From NCBI GenBank assembly GCA_020726505.1, contig JAHLEZ010000013.1:310001-374000 (forward strand): a stretch of DNA of 64,000 bases, read 5' to 3'. Source of the stretch: Leptodontidium sp. MPI-SDFR-AT-0119. Lineage: Eukaryota > Ascomycota > Leotiomycetes > Helotiales > Leptodontidiaceae. The position numbers were made by a program, and so were the translations under genes. This document shows, piece by piece, positions 1 to 11,603 of this stretch (the stretch's first letter is position 1; every line of letters starts with the position of its first letter). The notes below the pieces were generated by a model. It saw only the letters and a list, made by a program, of their open reading frames with translations. It did not search any database and was not told where the DNA came from.

Positions 1-3000
1 TTGAGGTTTCTGACGCTGATGGAGGGGTGGATTGGTATTGGTATGGAAGCTTCCCGAGAGAGATGGCGGCGTGTTGATAGTGGCATTATGTAGCGGTGGT
101 GGTGGTGGTGTGGAGGGGCAAAAGGTAAAGGCAAAATACGTACTCGTAAGTGGTAGGAGCTTTTATTGTAACGAAGGACACGGGAGGACAAGTGGTTGTT
201 TAGCCTTTTCAAAGGATTGACTAAGGCTGGTCTCAACAGTTATTCACTCCTTCCTTCTATTTACTGTGGTTGACTGGCTACCTTGTTTACTAAGTGAGAA
301 AGCCTCGAAACATTACATTCATGCAGTTGCCCTCCTCCTTTACCTGCCTGCTCTGCTGTGGGAGGATGTTTTGAATCGCCTCATTATTCACACCCACACC
401 CACCACCGCCCACCCCACTTCCTGGATTGATCCAGGTTGCATGCGGCTGCTGCACCGATCACCCTCCGAAAATACTCTTCCAGTCATGTCTGTCTCAGTT
501 TCCCAACAACCAACCCACCACTACTGTACCATGAGAAGAGGAGGCAATCACATCAAACACCCTCCTACTCCTCCGCCAACCACAGATCGTATCCCGGAAA
601 AAATATCAATATATAATTTATAGTTTATATCGTCCCCTGACGCGGATACGACAATATCCTCTTTCTCATCTGTCATCAGCCCATCCCTCCACACCACCGC
701 AACCTTCTCCCCTAGGCTCCGGGCATCATATACAAATCCATCTTCAGTTCCCCTCTAGCCCCCCAAAATCGCACTTCCAAGCCGATGAGGTGACTTCCAG
801 CACTCCCCGCACCCAATCACACCTCTCAATATCCTTCCTCTCAGCTTCCATCCCATCTCTTTGGGCTCTCTGGTGCATGAGCCCCACGCTGTGGCTTACT
901 CGAGTACATCTTCGCCAATTCCTAAGAGTCATCGAATCGATTCGCCTTTTCTCTTCACATGTTCTGGCACCACACCCTCTTCCCCATCTGTTTTCATAGG
1001 ACCTTCCCCCGTTGGCCCTACGGTGGCTGATAAGAACTGAGACCTGAGACCCAAAACCTGTCCTACCTCCCTTCCCGAGATATCTTGCTTTCCTGCAAGT
1101 GAAGAAGGCTCCGTAGACCTTCCTTCTGGCAAAAACCTGGGGGAAAGCGTGGGACAAGCGGCTTGAGTTGCATTCGCCTTGCCTCACATCTTTGGAGCTA
1201 GTTCACCGCATCTTCTTTCCTTGATGATGTGATATGAGAAGGTTCTTTTTGAAATCCGGAGGTCGACACCTGAAACGGTCGCGGGAAAAGCCTTCCTTTC
1301 CTTTCAAAGGTCTCCGGTAACTGCACCGAAAAATAAAATGGCAATACTCTCCAGTCGGAATCGAGCGCCAGGCCCTTCCTTGCAAATGCCTGTGTCGCTG
1401 CAAGGATCGCTTTGTCCGAAGGCGCACGACATCGCACGTTGCATATCCACTATAAATTTCGTTATCGATAAGGAAGGAGGGGTACAAAAACCTTGGAAGA
1501 TAACTTGAGGCCGGCCTGGGCAGGCAGCTATGAGGCGTCCTCCGTCTCTCTCGGTCGAGACCGTAGCTGACTGTATTATATTGAATATTCCCATGGACCG
1601 AGTAGGATACACTCGCATAGGTGCGGATAAATCGTCTGCAATATTTGCACTTCTGGCTGTTAACCGCATCCATGTATCTTTGAGCCTCTCAAATCGTGAA
1701 TCCGGGTTCTTCAGTTCTTAATATCGAAGTCATATGGGAACTTCCTGTTATCTTTGCTGTGGTTTAATGCCGAGCGAATTGCATTATTGGGCTGGGATCC
1801 TGGACTGAATCGAGGCCTTTCTTTGCCCCGGTTTCAAGGTACCCGCTCAAGGATTGACTGTGCCTGGTATGCCATGTCGTAATGAGGTGCCACAAGCATC
1901 CCGGTCTCTGCGAATAATCGGGTTTGTTGTTACTCGTAACCCGTTGGTTGATGGCAAGTGGGCCTAGAAGCGGGCTTTGGGTTGGCTTGGAGAAAGCAAA
2001 GATCCGGCACTTCACCAGTGCGTTCGCCGATGAGAGAGCATGGATAGAATAGATAAAAATTTTCGAGGTTAGCGGCGGGGAGATGTGATATAGCAAAAGT
2101 AACATTTCCTAAGTTCTGGTATCCTCAGAATGAGGCCGGTCGCTTGCAATTGTGGAGCTGAAGGTTTTCCTTTCGGTGAATTGTCTCATAAGGCAAGTGG
2201 GCCGAGTCAGATATCGATGTTCTTGTGACGAAGTAAGAACATTCATGATGTGCAAGTCATTGAACGACCATCGGGTTTGATTGCAGTTGGAAAAGCCTTC
2301 AGACAAATGTCTTTGGTACAAGGGAACTGGCAAGCGCATAATCCCACGAATACAAAGAGTCGCGAACGTAAGACAGATAGATGTCCCGGATGATCAGTGA
2401 TGCTTTCTTGCAAACAGTCATTTCATCCAAGAATGCCATCCGCTCAGCCTTATTCAGCGCAACACGAGCATAAATCGGCTGGACTCGACTATATTCATTG
2501 GCAACCTCAGCCATGACCCGACGAATACTGCTGATTTCGAGAATTAGGGACGATATCTGACTGGGAGATACCAATCTGCGGCAGGGTTTCGAATTATCTG
2601 TGGCCCTCATCTTCGCGGGTGGTGTTCCTGTTCAAATTAGCCCAGAGCAACTCGCCGTTCGCGAGGATAGTTTTTGTGGTCGGGCTCGTCGAGATATCTT
2701 GCCAGTTTGTCGTATGCTTGGTAGCCTCATCCTCAAGTTCAATCTTTACCACGGATTCCCTTGGACCAAATAGTTCAAGGCAATAGGTGATCAAAGTTCC
2801 AGTTGAGAAGGTGTTCAGGCCACCAAGCACACCCTTGTGGCGATCCTTCAAGTTTCCACTGTGCTTCTCTCGAGTGAAATGCTCGCACGGGAACAGTGGA
2901 GAGTCTCCGCGAAGGCAAGCTTGAGGCGCACCGTTCTAGCAACGCAGTATCGCGTCGAATGTCTCCTGTGGATGGCAACGAAAGGGTAGCTGGCGGGTGA

Positions 3001-3373
3001 CTACAGGATTGTCGCGTAGCAATTCGACCGTCGGCGACTTATCATACGAGGTGGCGAGACATCACATTAGGAGCATATTTGGCACCGCCTGTGGCGAGCT
3101 CTTGTAGACAGGACGTTAACAGAATATTTCAAATGGGTTGACAATACTCATACCTATAGATGTAATTCTAGTATTGGAAGTGATTTGTGCGAAAGCCAAG
3201 GACCATGCTCAAGGCGAAGGGTACGTCTTGCGGCTGTGGGTTTTCTGGAGCCGCCAGGAAAGCGATATTGTCATGGCACGCTCGGCGATGCATCAGACAA
3301 TGTTATCAGCGTGAGAAATGAGTTGATTTGGGTTGAGTAGACCCTTCTACTCAACTCAACTCAACTCAAAGTC
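1..3373. other. Gene-poor left flank, no confident gene
   Basis: Short open frames occur on both strands (the longest on the minus strand at 1203-1673 and 744-1187), but none shows a recognisable domain, a splice-consistent extension or a convincing start context. The only stretch that looks like decayed coding sequence is 2299-2978 on the minus strand, listed separately. Just before the large transposon, at about 3330-3370, there is a run of CTCAA/TTGAG repeats (several TCAAC units) that can fold on itself. I see no tRNA or rRNA. Confidence 0.5.
2299..2978 (-). pseudogene. Possible decayed protein-coding gene (unknown)
   Basis: Three overlapping minus-strand frames (2775-2978, 2594-2851, 2299-2610) follow one another and have ordinary, non-repetitive amino-acid composition. 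The last contains an amphipathic helical stretch (from EISSIRRVMAEVANEYSR). This could be one gene with short introns or frameshifts truncated next to the transposon insertion. I recognise no family. It may equally be chance open frames. Confidence 0.25.
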
Positions 3374-3430
3374 TTAAAAAAGGGGACAGCTAAATCGACA
3401 CACGGAAATAGCTAAATCGACATACGCTAA
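3374..3430 (+). repeat. Left MULE terminus: 8-bp target duplication plus 49-bp TIR
   Basis: Target copy TTAAAAAA (3374-3381) is followed by the TIR starting GGGGACAGC at 3382. The TIR holds two copies of AGCTAAATCGACAYACG (about 3388-3404 and 3410-3426). Such a duplicated motif could be a transposase binding site. The whole 49 bp is an exact reverse complement of 8287-8335. Confidence 0.93.
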
Positions 3431-5075
3431 AAATGTATTGACTTGGCGAGTGTCATCTATCAACCTCGCTATACTATACTAATTTGTACTACGTGGCAAG
3501 GGAGCCTTATATATAGTATAAATGTTCATAATTATGTAATTACCCCTGGCTAAGAATAAAAATTAAAGTTATTCAGACTACCTAAGTAAACACTACTACC
3601 ACTACTACCACTTCTACTACTATTATGACTTCTATTCTTCGACCTTGTAGCCCCGCGCCTCCTATAGCGATTTACAGCGACGTTACTAGTGCTTTTGTTA
3701 TATTCTAGGCGCATATTAAAGCTAATAGCTATACTCTCCGGCAACGGGATTCAAGGCCATTCCGTATATTGTTTGTCTACGATCGCGCAAGTAAATACGA
3801 CGTAAGAGGAAAGCAAAAGGATATATACTCTTCTAAGAGACGCTAGAATATAGGTTTAAAGAAGTGTGAATGTCTAATAAGGGTTACTCTTGTATAAGAC
3901 AAGGTTTCAAGGCAGTGGGAAGTAAGGGTCCTAGAGGCAACACATAACTATGCGGCCTCTACAGATTCTACAGCCCATTTAGCACACAGAATTACTTCTG
4001 CCCCTACAGAGATTCGTGCCTCTATTAATACCTTAGCTAAGGCTAGTCTCCCGAATACACAAATCCTATCGGCCCTACAAGAAGAGAACTTAAGTGTTAC
4101 ACTAGTCTCTAAAGATATCTCGAATCTTATACAAAAGGAGCGAAAGAAGTAACTCGGCGGGAAGACCCCTATTTAATAGCTTATAAAGGTACTGTCCTTA
4201 ATAATTCCTGTCTACTTGTTATTAATAAATCTCATAGGAATTACAAGCTAATAATTTTCACCCTCAGTACTACCCTTATACTAGTACCTTACAACGACTC
4301 TTCTTTATTCATCTTACTTCACTCGAACTTTGGAAGTAGTATTTAGATGTTTTACTCCTCGACTGTACATACAAAACAAACCGATTCAATATGCCGTTAC
4401 TAAATATATATAGAATATTAGGGAATAATATAGTGATTTAGCTTAGATTAGTATTTTTATTAAGGGAAACATAAAGTGACTATAATTAAGCTATTACTTA
4501 GCTTCGTTCCTTAATACTTGAGAACACTATTATAGAGCTAGTTTCTATTGTAATAGATAGAGAGCTTACTCTAATAAAGTGTTTAGATATATAATTCCCT
4601 ACTTCTCGACATATCCTCTGCCGGTAGTATATTAATATAAATGTATTAGCAAAGACTAAGAAGTACTTTCTAGGTCTTATTAAAGGAGAAGATAGGAAGC
4701 GGGCACGCTATCTGAAGTTCTAGGCATTTCTAAGCTGCTAGAATATACTATTAGCTAATATAATAGAGTAGGCGTATAATAAATTACTTAAGGAGATAAA
4801 GATCCGGTTCCTGTTATAAGTAATGAGTTACTATAAAGGCACTTGGCTCTTATAGAAGGAGAAGCTTGTAGCCTTTTGGGTCGACTAATCAAATCACTTC
4901 GGGGTTACTGTTACGAGTCTTATTAAGGGTTACTATACTACTCTAAAGCTATATTTATAGCGTGGGCATGTAGACCTTAGGGGTGTGTTCCTTAAAATGT
5001 AACTCTTTTAGACCGCTCAGCATACCGGCATTTGTACAGCTATTACACAGCAGCAATTACGGCCTAGACACAGTA

Positions 5076-7522
5076 CAAATACCGTATAATTTAGAATACA
5101 GCGCCATAGCGCTGTATCTTTTTGGTGGTAAATTGATAGTTTAGGACTTAGCGTTATAGTCAAGGGTGGCGCTATAGATTATAATTTCCCCTTAAATCCT
5201 TACTAAAATACCCTTTTCTTAATGACTTCTTCTACTACTTTTGACTACATCTTAATTCCTAATAGTACTCTTATATAGTATTGTTAATATACCTTTAATT
5301 CCGCGTATTCTAGTAAGTCCTTTATTACTTAGTCAAGTTACCTTGAATCTATAAGGCCTTTTATAACTTCTAAAGCCTCACTCTTGACAAGGACTAGTTA
5401 CTAAATAAATAATAGTTCACTTTTAACGTGTTCTAAGCCGTAAGTATATTAGCGGAGTCAGTGAATAAGAGACAGTAAAAGCTTTAGCTTAATAACGTAT
5501 TTAAAACGACGTTAAAGGTATTAGGGAACCTAGAGATTAAGACTGTGCGAATTAACTTATTATAGAGGAAGAAACTAAGGACGATAAGCTCGACGGCTTT
5601 ATAGATTCAGAATTCGACGACTACGTTACTTACAAATGATACTCTTATTCTCGAGAATACAAATTAGTAGCCGTTGCGTACTAGGAGACTATATACTGTC
5701 AACTAAAAGATAATACTAACGAGCGTATTACTATTCAATATGCCGCCTGTAAACTGTATATTTTAAAGTTAATATTCTAAGGTTAAATTAAGTATAAAAG
5801 CGATATTATATACTAAAAGAAAGGGACATATTATATCCGTAAACTATAGAGTAAAGTGAAAGAGCTAAAGATAGAAATAAGGCTAAAAGTAAGGTTCGAC
5901 GAGGCTCGACTTAAGGGACGTTCTATTTCTATTAAATAGTTAATTCGGAACACTAAGTAGATATATAGTTAGCTTTATCTTAAGCGTGTTATTTCTAGGG
6001 AAGGAGGTTTAAATCTATACCTTGGATTTCGATAGTCCCTTGGCTAATTAACTAGCTTTAAATACTAGTATATTATCTCCTTCAAAGTAGGCACTAAACG
6101 AGCTTAAAAGGTACTTAAAGAACTCTAGAATATAATCGTTAGTTAGCTTTAATTTAACCGTCGAAATACTATTATTACCTTTACCTCTAACTATAAGAAG
6201 CCTCATCTTTCGTTTATACTTATTGTGGGAAGATATAAGCTCTTTAAGATCGCTAATATAGACTAAACACCACTCGCTTTTGAGTTTTAAAAGGGCCGTA
6301 CTTACGCTAGTAAAGGCAATCGAACTGTCACCTTAAGGACAATAAAAAGTGGCTAAGACAAACAGTAAGTTACTCTTTAAGTTATCGTTTTCGTAAATAA
6401 CGTTAATTACTATAAACCTTTACTTATATTTAAGGGAAGCCTAGTAAAAGAAACAAGAATCGACGCCTTAAAATGGCTAGATATCACCTTATAGTTAAGG
6501 TAATCTAAAACGATATAATATACGCTAATTCTGAGAACCTCATTAATTAGATTAAATAAGACTACTTATATATTTTAAAATATCCTCTCTTTAATTAAGA
6601 ACCTTATCTCCTCGTCCTCGACGCTTTTGCCCCTCATAAACACTCTAAAAAGAAGGTCCCTACGAACAAATTTACGAAGGCGAAGGCAAAGAGATTAGAA
6701 GTAGAGAGACTAAATTAGTAGATTCGAGATGAGTTTTTAAAGCTTAATGTTACCTTATCTCTTATACTTAGAGGCTATACTAGCTACGTTTAAGTACTTA
6801 ATGTCGCAATTAACTCACTTTTAAAGGCGATAATTAAGGAGTTAGAGGAGGTATATATTAATTAGAACTTAGAGAAGTAGAATAATAATAAGTACTTTAT
6901 TTAAGACCGTAGAATTTTACTTATAAATTGGGTAAGAGAAGCCTAGTTACGTATTTATTTCGAGCACAAATAGACTATTATTAAGACCTTTAGAAACCTT
7001 AATTTATTGTTAAATCCTGACGGCTCTAAAGATAGTAAATTAAAGATTAAAGACCTCTTAGATATTTCCGTCGGCGATTATACCTCTTCCTCTACGAACT
7101 TTACACTTATTAACGACGACGACGAACTTAAAGGCGATACAATTATAGTTAAAGGCACGTATATTTCAGTGGAGGAGAAAGAAGTTCTATAATAAGAGAG
7201 AGAAGACAATATTATAATAGATATAAGCAACGATATAAAGAGTACTTTTGACTTCGATTTAGAGCTTGATTCGTTAGAAGAAGAGTCAGGAGACGAAAAT
7301 CAGGATATAATAGATATTATAAAGGAATAATAGATAATTAGTTATAGAATTAATACTTTTATTTATACTTAAATTACGCGAGATCTTAAGTACTAGACTT
7401 AGGGATTCTTAATCTACTATAGCGATATATTATAACTCGTGTTAAGGTGATATAATAGGACCTAGCGTTGTATTAGAGGTAGCGAGTTCAGCGAGAGTGG
7501 CGCTGTATTCCAAATTATATAG
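5076..7522 (+). mobile_element. Nested pogo/Tc1-type transposon inside the MULE
   Basis: An imperfect inverted repeat, TATAATTTRGAATACAGCGCCA (5085-5106, and inverted 7498-7519, 21 of 22 matching), marks the ends. The pentamer AGTAC stands on both sides, so a TA target duplication (5074-5075 and 7523-7524) is the natural reading for this superfamily. Removing the guest with one TA restores the MULE reading frame. Further GCGCTAT/AGCGTT inverted motifs lie in the first and last 100 bp. Length is about 2.45 kb and base composition is very AT-rich. The exact outer base of each end is uncertain by a few nucleotides. Confidence 0.83.
5420..7330 (+). pseudogene. pogo-type DDE transposase, RIP-inactivated
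   Basis: From about 6240 the plus strand gives the core of a fungal pogo/DDE_1 transposase: ANID*TPLAFEF (first catalytic Asp region), GRTYASKGNRTVTLRTIKSG, then YLLVLDAFAPH (second Asp). The third site reads TSYV*VLNVAIN, where the family has an Asp (QVLD), so the catalytic residue is also lost. In-frame stops are TAG/TAA at expected Gln codons. The last uninterrupted stretch, 7007-7192, is a 61-residue acidic tail. The DNA-binding N-terminus (about 5420-6200) is present but too decayed to define. Confidence 0.82.
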
Positions 7523-8286
7523 TACCCCTCTTTTTGTTGCTGTACTTTAGCTTGTTTATAGCTATGCCCTTTTAAGGATTACTCAGGAAGAGAGTAAGCT
7601 CCCCTACTAAGGGCCTCCTCTAAATAACTATACATGTACCACATAATAGGCCTTTAGTTTACCTTACTAGCACACAATCTACAAGAGAAAGCAAGAAGGC
7701 GGCGTAATCCTCTTGAGCGATATTCATCCCTATTAGTACTATAATAGGCCTATTTTAAGTGCTTTTCCTAGGCCGCCATCTAATCCTTAACCTCTTCCAC
7801 TCTTAAATCTAATGAGAGTGAAAGGCAAAGGAAGGCCAAAGGGTACACTAGGTAGTAACTCATGTGTAGCACCTTCTAGTACTCGGCGAGAGCCTTCATT
7901 TTGGGAGCTCCCCTCTAGTTCTGCCCTTGTATCTCTTGGGCAGACTCTTATAGTGCAAACTATACTGTCTATAACTGCTCTCGCGATGTAAAGGCTTAAG
8001 CTTAGGCATCGTGATTTGTACGAGCCTGGTACTCGTCGCGAGAGGGCTTATATATAAGGCATTTCATCAGTTTATTAGACAGATAGTATTAAAGATACTA
8101 CTGTAATTGCTGTAACTACGATACAACGACAAGTAATTGGTGACATTGAGGTATATACCTAGGATGTAGACTTTGAAGTAGATAATGATTTTAATAGGCT
8201 AACATAATTCCAGTTATGTACTATATATAGGTATCTATATAAATTCTGGTGGTGATAAATACACACTTCATTTTCGGCTCGCTTGC

Positions 8287-8343
8287 TTAGCGTATGTCGA
8301 TTTAGCTATTTCCGTGTGTCGATTTAGCTGTCCCCTTAAAAAA
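8287..8343 (-). repeat. Right MULE terminus: 49-bp TIR plus target duplication
   Basis: This is an exact inverted copy of the left TIR, ending GCTGTCCCC at 8335 and followed by the second target copy TTAAAAAA (8336-8343). No mismatch is seen over 49 bp, although the interior is heavily mutated. Confidence 0.93.
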
Positions 8344-9265
8344 TATAATCAAATCAACTCAAGCCTAATTTGAGTTGTGACGACTGGCGATGCCCAGAGC
8401 CTCATTTCCACCGGCTCCACTTAGTATTTCCCGATCGGGACGTACCGAGATTACCATGGTGCTAGGCATACCGACCTCTTGTATATAGACCTCTTCTTTC
8501 CTTACCTTCTTTCCTCTGTAGTTGTAGATTCTAAGTTGATGCTTGGTATCGTCATATGTCCTGTGTTGATATGTGAGGCGTCGGTTACACGTGATTGCCG
8601 TCTTTCTAGGGCAAGCGTCACAAATAACGCTAAGAAGACAACTAAAGCTTAGTTTTAAATTAACTTAAATATACCTTGGCTAAATCTCTAAGTAAGACTT
8701 CGGCCTTTAGTTAACGAACTAAAGTATAAGACTTATAATACTTAGTTAACTTCTCATATAATAATCTCGGCGCTTTATATTTGTAACACTTGCTTTATAA
8801 AGACAATGGAGTTCTTGATTAGATCGTAAATCATTTCGCAAGTTGGTCCGTCCCAGGGTCATCTGCAATTGCCACTGCATCCCAGACAATTCGGACTCAA
8901 AGGAGTCGAGTCCGGGTTTCGGAATGAGCATCTTGGAGCAACTGCATTAAGATTGGGCACCGACTGTCTGGGGAAGCTTCGTGGAATTTCCCCAGATTCG
9001 GGAATGCCCCGTCGGAAGATCATGTAACTACAAAGAGCCCCATTTATGCGGAGGTATTTGGGGTTGGATTCGTCAGCCTTCAAATCTAAAGACTCGGTAG
9101 ATCTACATGGCTTACCGGAATCGTGTCATCAAACAAGACCTCTGCGAATCTTAATGATTGAAATGCTGGCTCGGTGAAGTTCACCCGAAGGTATGGCAAT
9201 CATATAAATCTTCCACGACATCTACTCTCATACAGCAGAACCAAGAACTTCGCACTCTGAACAAA
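8344..9265. other. Intergenic, with AT-rich repeat relic at 8640-8770
   Basis: No gene is seen. The stretch 8640-8770 is strongly AT-rich and shares a recognisable sequence (GCTTAGTTTTAAATTAACTT and the following bases) with the reverse complement of about 19230-19320, so both look like copies of one decayed repeat. The remainder, up to 9265, holds the promoter of the FAH-family gene. Short minus-strand frames at 8746-9083 show no domain. Confidence 0.5.
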
Positions 9266-10328
9266 ATGGCGACCTTCTCTCGGTTGATCAAGTTTGTGGC
9301 TGCAGAGGACAACAAGGAATATTTTGCAGATACCGGGTCTTCGGACACGATTGAAGCTGGCAACAAATTCGAAGGATACTTCTCAATTGAGGCCTTGAAC
9401 TCAAAGTCTGGTGGAAAGACTGTCTCTTTGTCTCAGGTGAGTTGATCACGAAGTCCCTCATTAACCAAAGATTGACCTTGATATAGCTACTCGCTCCAAC
9501 GCCCACACAGAGTAACCCGATCTACTGTGTCGGATTGAATTATGCCCCCCACGTTAGCGAAGCTAAGGTTAGATTCTGATTTTATCACTATCAAGCCATA
9601 CTGACAGATCAAGATGACTGCCTCACTAGCACCCCCTATTTGGCTCAAACCTGCTGCAGCGTGGGCGAACCCTGGAGAGATCATCCCATTGAGCAAATGG
9701 ACTGCTGAAAACTTCCCCGATTATGATGTATGGCAAATATAACAACTTTTGTTCCAGGGTCACTTTACTAACCAAATCAGGGCGAGCTTGTGTTCATCAC
9801 GTCCAAGGTCGCCAAAGATGTTTCTGTTGCTGACGCGGACGATTACATTCCTGACTACACCATCGGTAATGATTTGACCGCTCGTGTTCACCAAGACCCG
9901 CCACGAAGCGGCTGGCAGTTTGGATACTCCAAGGGGTTTGACAAATTTGCCCCGATTGGTCCGTACCTCGTGCCACCAACCAAATTTAACTTCAAGGGGT
10001 CCTCGGTGCAAACCAGAGTGAATGGTGTCTTGAAGCAAGACAGTCCTCTTGAGCTCATCTTCAGTCCACAGGACGTTTTAAGCTTTATATCACAAAGTGA
10101 GTGACATTCCAACCTAGATTTCGAGCAAGAGCCCTTGATTGGAGTATTTCGTCTGCTGACTGGAAAACCACTAGGCACCACAATTCCTGCCGGGACAGCA
10201 GTGATGACCAGCACACCGGAGGTGTTGGCTGGTTCTCAAAGCCCAAGGTCTCCCTAAACGATGGAGATGAGGTAGAAATCACAATCACTGGTTTGGGTGT
10301 TTTGAAGAACACGGTACAATTTGTGTGA
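9266..10328 (+). CDS. FAH-family hydrolase/isomerase, frameshifted near the 3' end
   Basis: The fold is that of fumarylacetoacetate hydrolase-like enzymes, metal-dependent hydrolases, decarboxylases or isomerases of small 2-oxo acids. I place exons at 9266-9436, 9487-9567, 9608-9727, 9781-10096 and 10175 onward. Seen in order: YCVGLNYAPHV, PPIWLKP, GELVFITSKVAKDVS, DYTIGNDLTARVHQ (the NDxxxR signature), GFDKFAPIGPYLV, then TTIPAGTAVMTSTP. After TP the frame goes to a stop at 10255-10257, while the expected C-terminus (GGVGWFSKPKV to NTVQFV, ending at 10328) continues in another frame. One base is missing in the codon after ACACCG, where the family has TPDGVG. Either the gene is recently inactivated or the assembly lacks a base. 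No targeting signal is seen. The substrate cannot be told from sequence. Confidence 0.82.
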
Positions 10329-11503
10329 AAAGTTCAGAGCAAGAAACTTCGTGAACTCCAAGAGCCGACCAAGCTTGTCAACTCATTCTGTTGTTTGGTG
10401 TCTTGGACAGCAGTCTGATTAGTTATTATTTTGCACAACAATAGATGAGTGTGACCTGGGATATCGCTTTTCAAAGAATTGTCATAGTCTCGATCAATTC
10501 CGGGCGAGTTCAAAAGCTCGTTAGCTGAAGATTTGTGCTAGACAAGGTATGTTCTTGCATATTTGCTCCCATGCCCAAGGATAGGTAATTTACTCGCACC
10601 ATTTCTTTCGGATGTCCCATGATTTCCTCCATAGCGGGCACTGGTTCCTGAGCCTTCCCTTGATAATCTCTGATCTCCTGAACTGGAATTCTGTTCTCGT
10701 AGAGCAAGGAGTTCAAGTGGGTGGAAAACACGGTCTTTGTCAGCCAAGGGCGGTTTTATTGTTGATGATGACGGTGCGGAAGCTGTTGAGTATGAGATCT
10801 ATAATGTCACCAATTAAAGGTGTTACGGGTGTCAGAGTGAGTGTTGGTAGGCTCAAATAGTGCTGTAAACGAGTGTTTATTCGGTCTGGGGGAAGAAGAG
10901 CTATTCTACAAGAGCTGAGGCTACGTATAGCTCTGAGCTCGGTCCACCACGTGATATCCCTATTTCCTATCTGATAACGGATAAGGTTTCCTGGAGCTAC
11001 GAAACGTGAAGCACAATTGGCAACCCTGGTCTCGATCAAACTAGCACTCCCATTTCTCTCTTTCCCCTGTAAATATGTCACTCTCTTCACTCACCACTCA
11101 CCACTGCACAAACTCGCTCCCACTGCTCTCCCCGCCCGTCATGTGAACAACACCTCGACGATTAGTTCTGATCCTTAGGTAGTGCATCCGTTAAAGGCTC
11201 TCTCTGCTGTGTTGAAACAGCACTATTAAATTCGCGTGCGTCTGTAAGCTCATTCTCTTTCTTTTAGACCCATAAGGGACTACACAGACATAGTAAACTC
11301 CGCTCCGAAGGATGATAAATCCACATGATTTTAAGATTTCGAGATTGCTCATAACGTCCGGTCCGGGCGTGGTGTGTGAACGCGTTCGAAGGTAACACGG
11401 TGACACAAGCCCTCAAGCGAGAAAACCTCCTCTGATTTCAAACACATTTAATAGACATCGATATTTGCTACAATTACCATCAATTTCTCTGCAACACATC
11501 CTA
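10329..11503. other. Intergenic, no gene seen
   Basis: About 1.2 kb separates two plus-strand genes. Open frames here are short and without domains. It should hold the FAH-family terminator and, toward 11400-11600, the promoter of the dioxygenase gene. The ACTCACCACTCACCACT stretch near 11089 is a simple local repeat. Confidence 0.45.
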
Positions 11504-11603
11504 CATGCAGTTAATCGATCGAACATCCGCTGCGCTTTTTTCGACCCTTTTCCGACCTATCCTCCCACAGTGCCACTCCAACCAAACCACGCCCTATGTC
11601 ACG

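Larger units (their letters stand above)
3770..8010 (+). pseudogene. MULE transposase, split by nested pogo element and full of stops
   Basis: Between about 4345 and 5075 one frame reads like a MULE transposase: LLLDCTYKTNRFNMPLLNI, then IVIDRELTLI (the MULE catalytic D region), FPTSRHILC, and TWLL*KEKLVAFWVD followed by TSLIKGYYTTLK. The stops sit where the family has Gln or Trp, as RIP produces. The C-terminal part resumes after the guest at about 7521: ITQEESK, a CxC-type stretch (YTCTT), SLPY*HTIY and GGVILLSDIHPY, which resembles the SWIM-like zinc end of these proteins, then a Lys/Pro/Ser-rich tail. Reading across the repeated AGTAC at both junctions (5072-5076 and 7521-7525) restores one frame. 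The protein cannot be made in either half. Confidence 0.85.
3382..8335 (+). mobile_element. Mutator-like (MULE) DNA transposon, RIP-degraded, with nested insertion
   Basis: A 4,954-bp element is delimited by perfect 49-bp terminal inverted repeats (3382-3430 and 8287-8335) and flanked by the direct repeat TTAAAAAA (3374-3381 and 8336-8343). Reading one C of the right end as target gives a 9-bp duplication, CTTAAAAAA. Inside, the plus strand reads as a MULE/FAR1-type transposase broken by many TAG/TAA codons at expected Gln positions. The element is interrupted at about 5075 by a second, pogo-type transposon that ends near 7522. Without the guest it would be about 2.5 kb. The TIRs and the 8-9 bp duplication match the MULE (Hop-like) class known from fungi. 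The interior is strongly AT-rich, while the TIRs keep their CA dinucleotides. Confidence 0.9.

Noticed and set aside
744..1673. Several minus-strand frames of 120-156 codons
   Set aside because: They overlap each other in different frames, are rich in Arg/Ser/Cys as chance frames are, and have no recognisable family.
3374..3390. TTAA target site suggesting piggyBac
   Set aside because: The symmetrical ends start with GGGGACAG and the duplication is 8-9 bp. The internal transposase is MULE-like.
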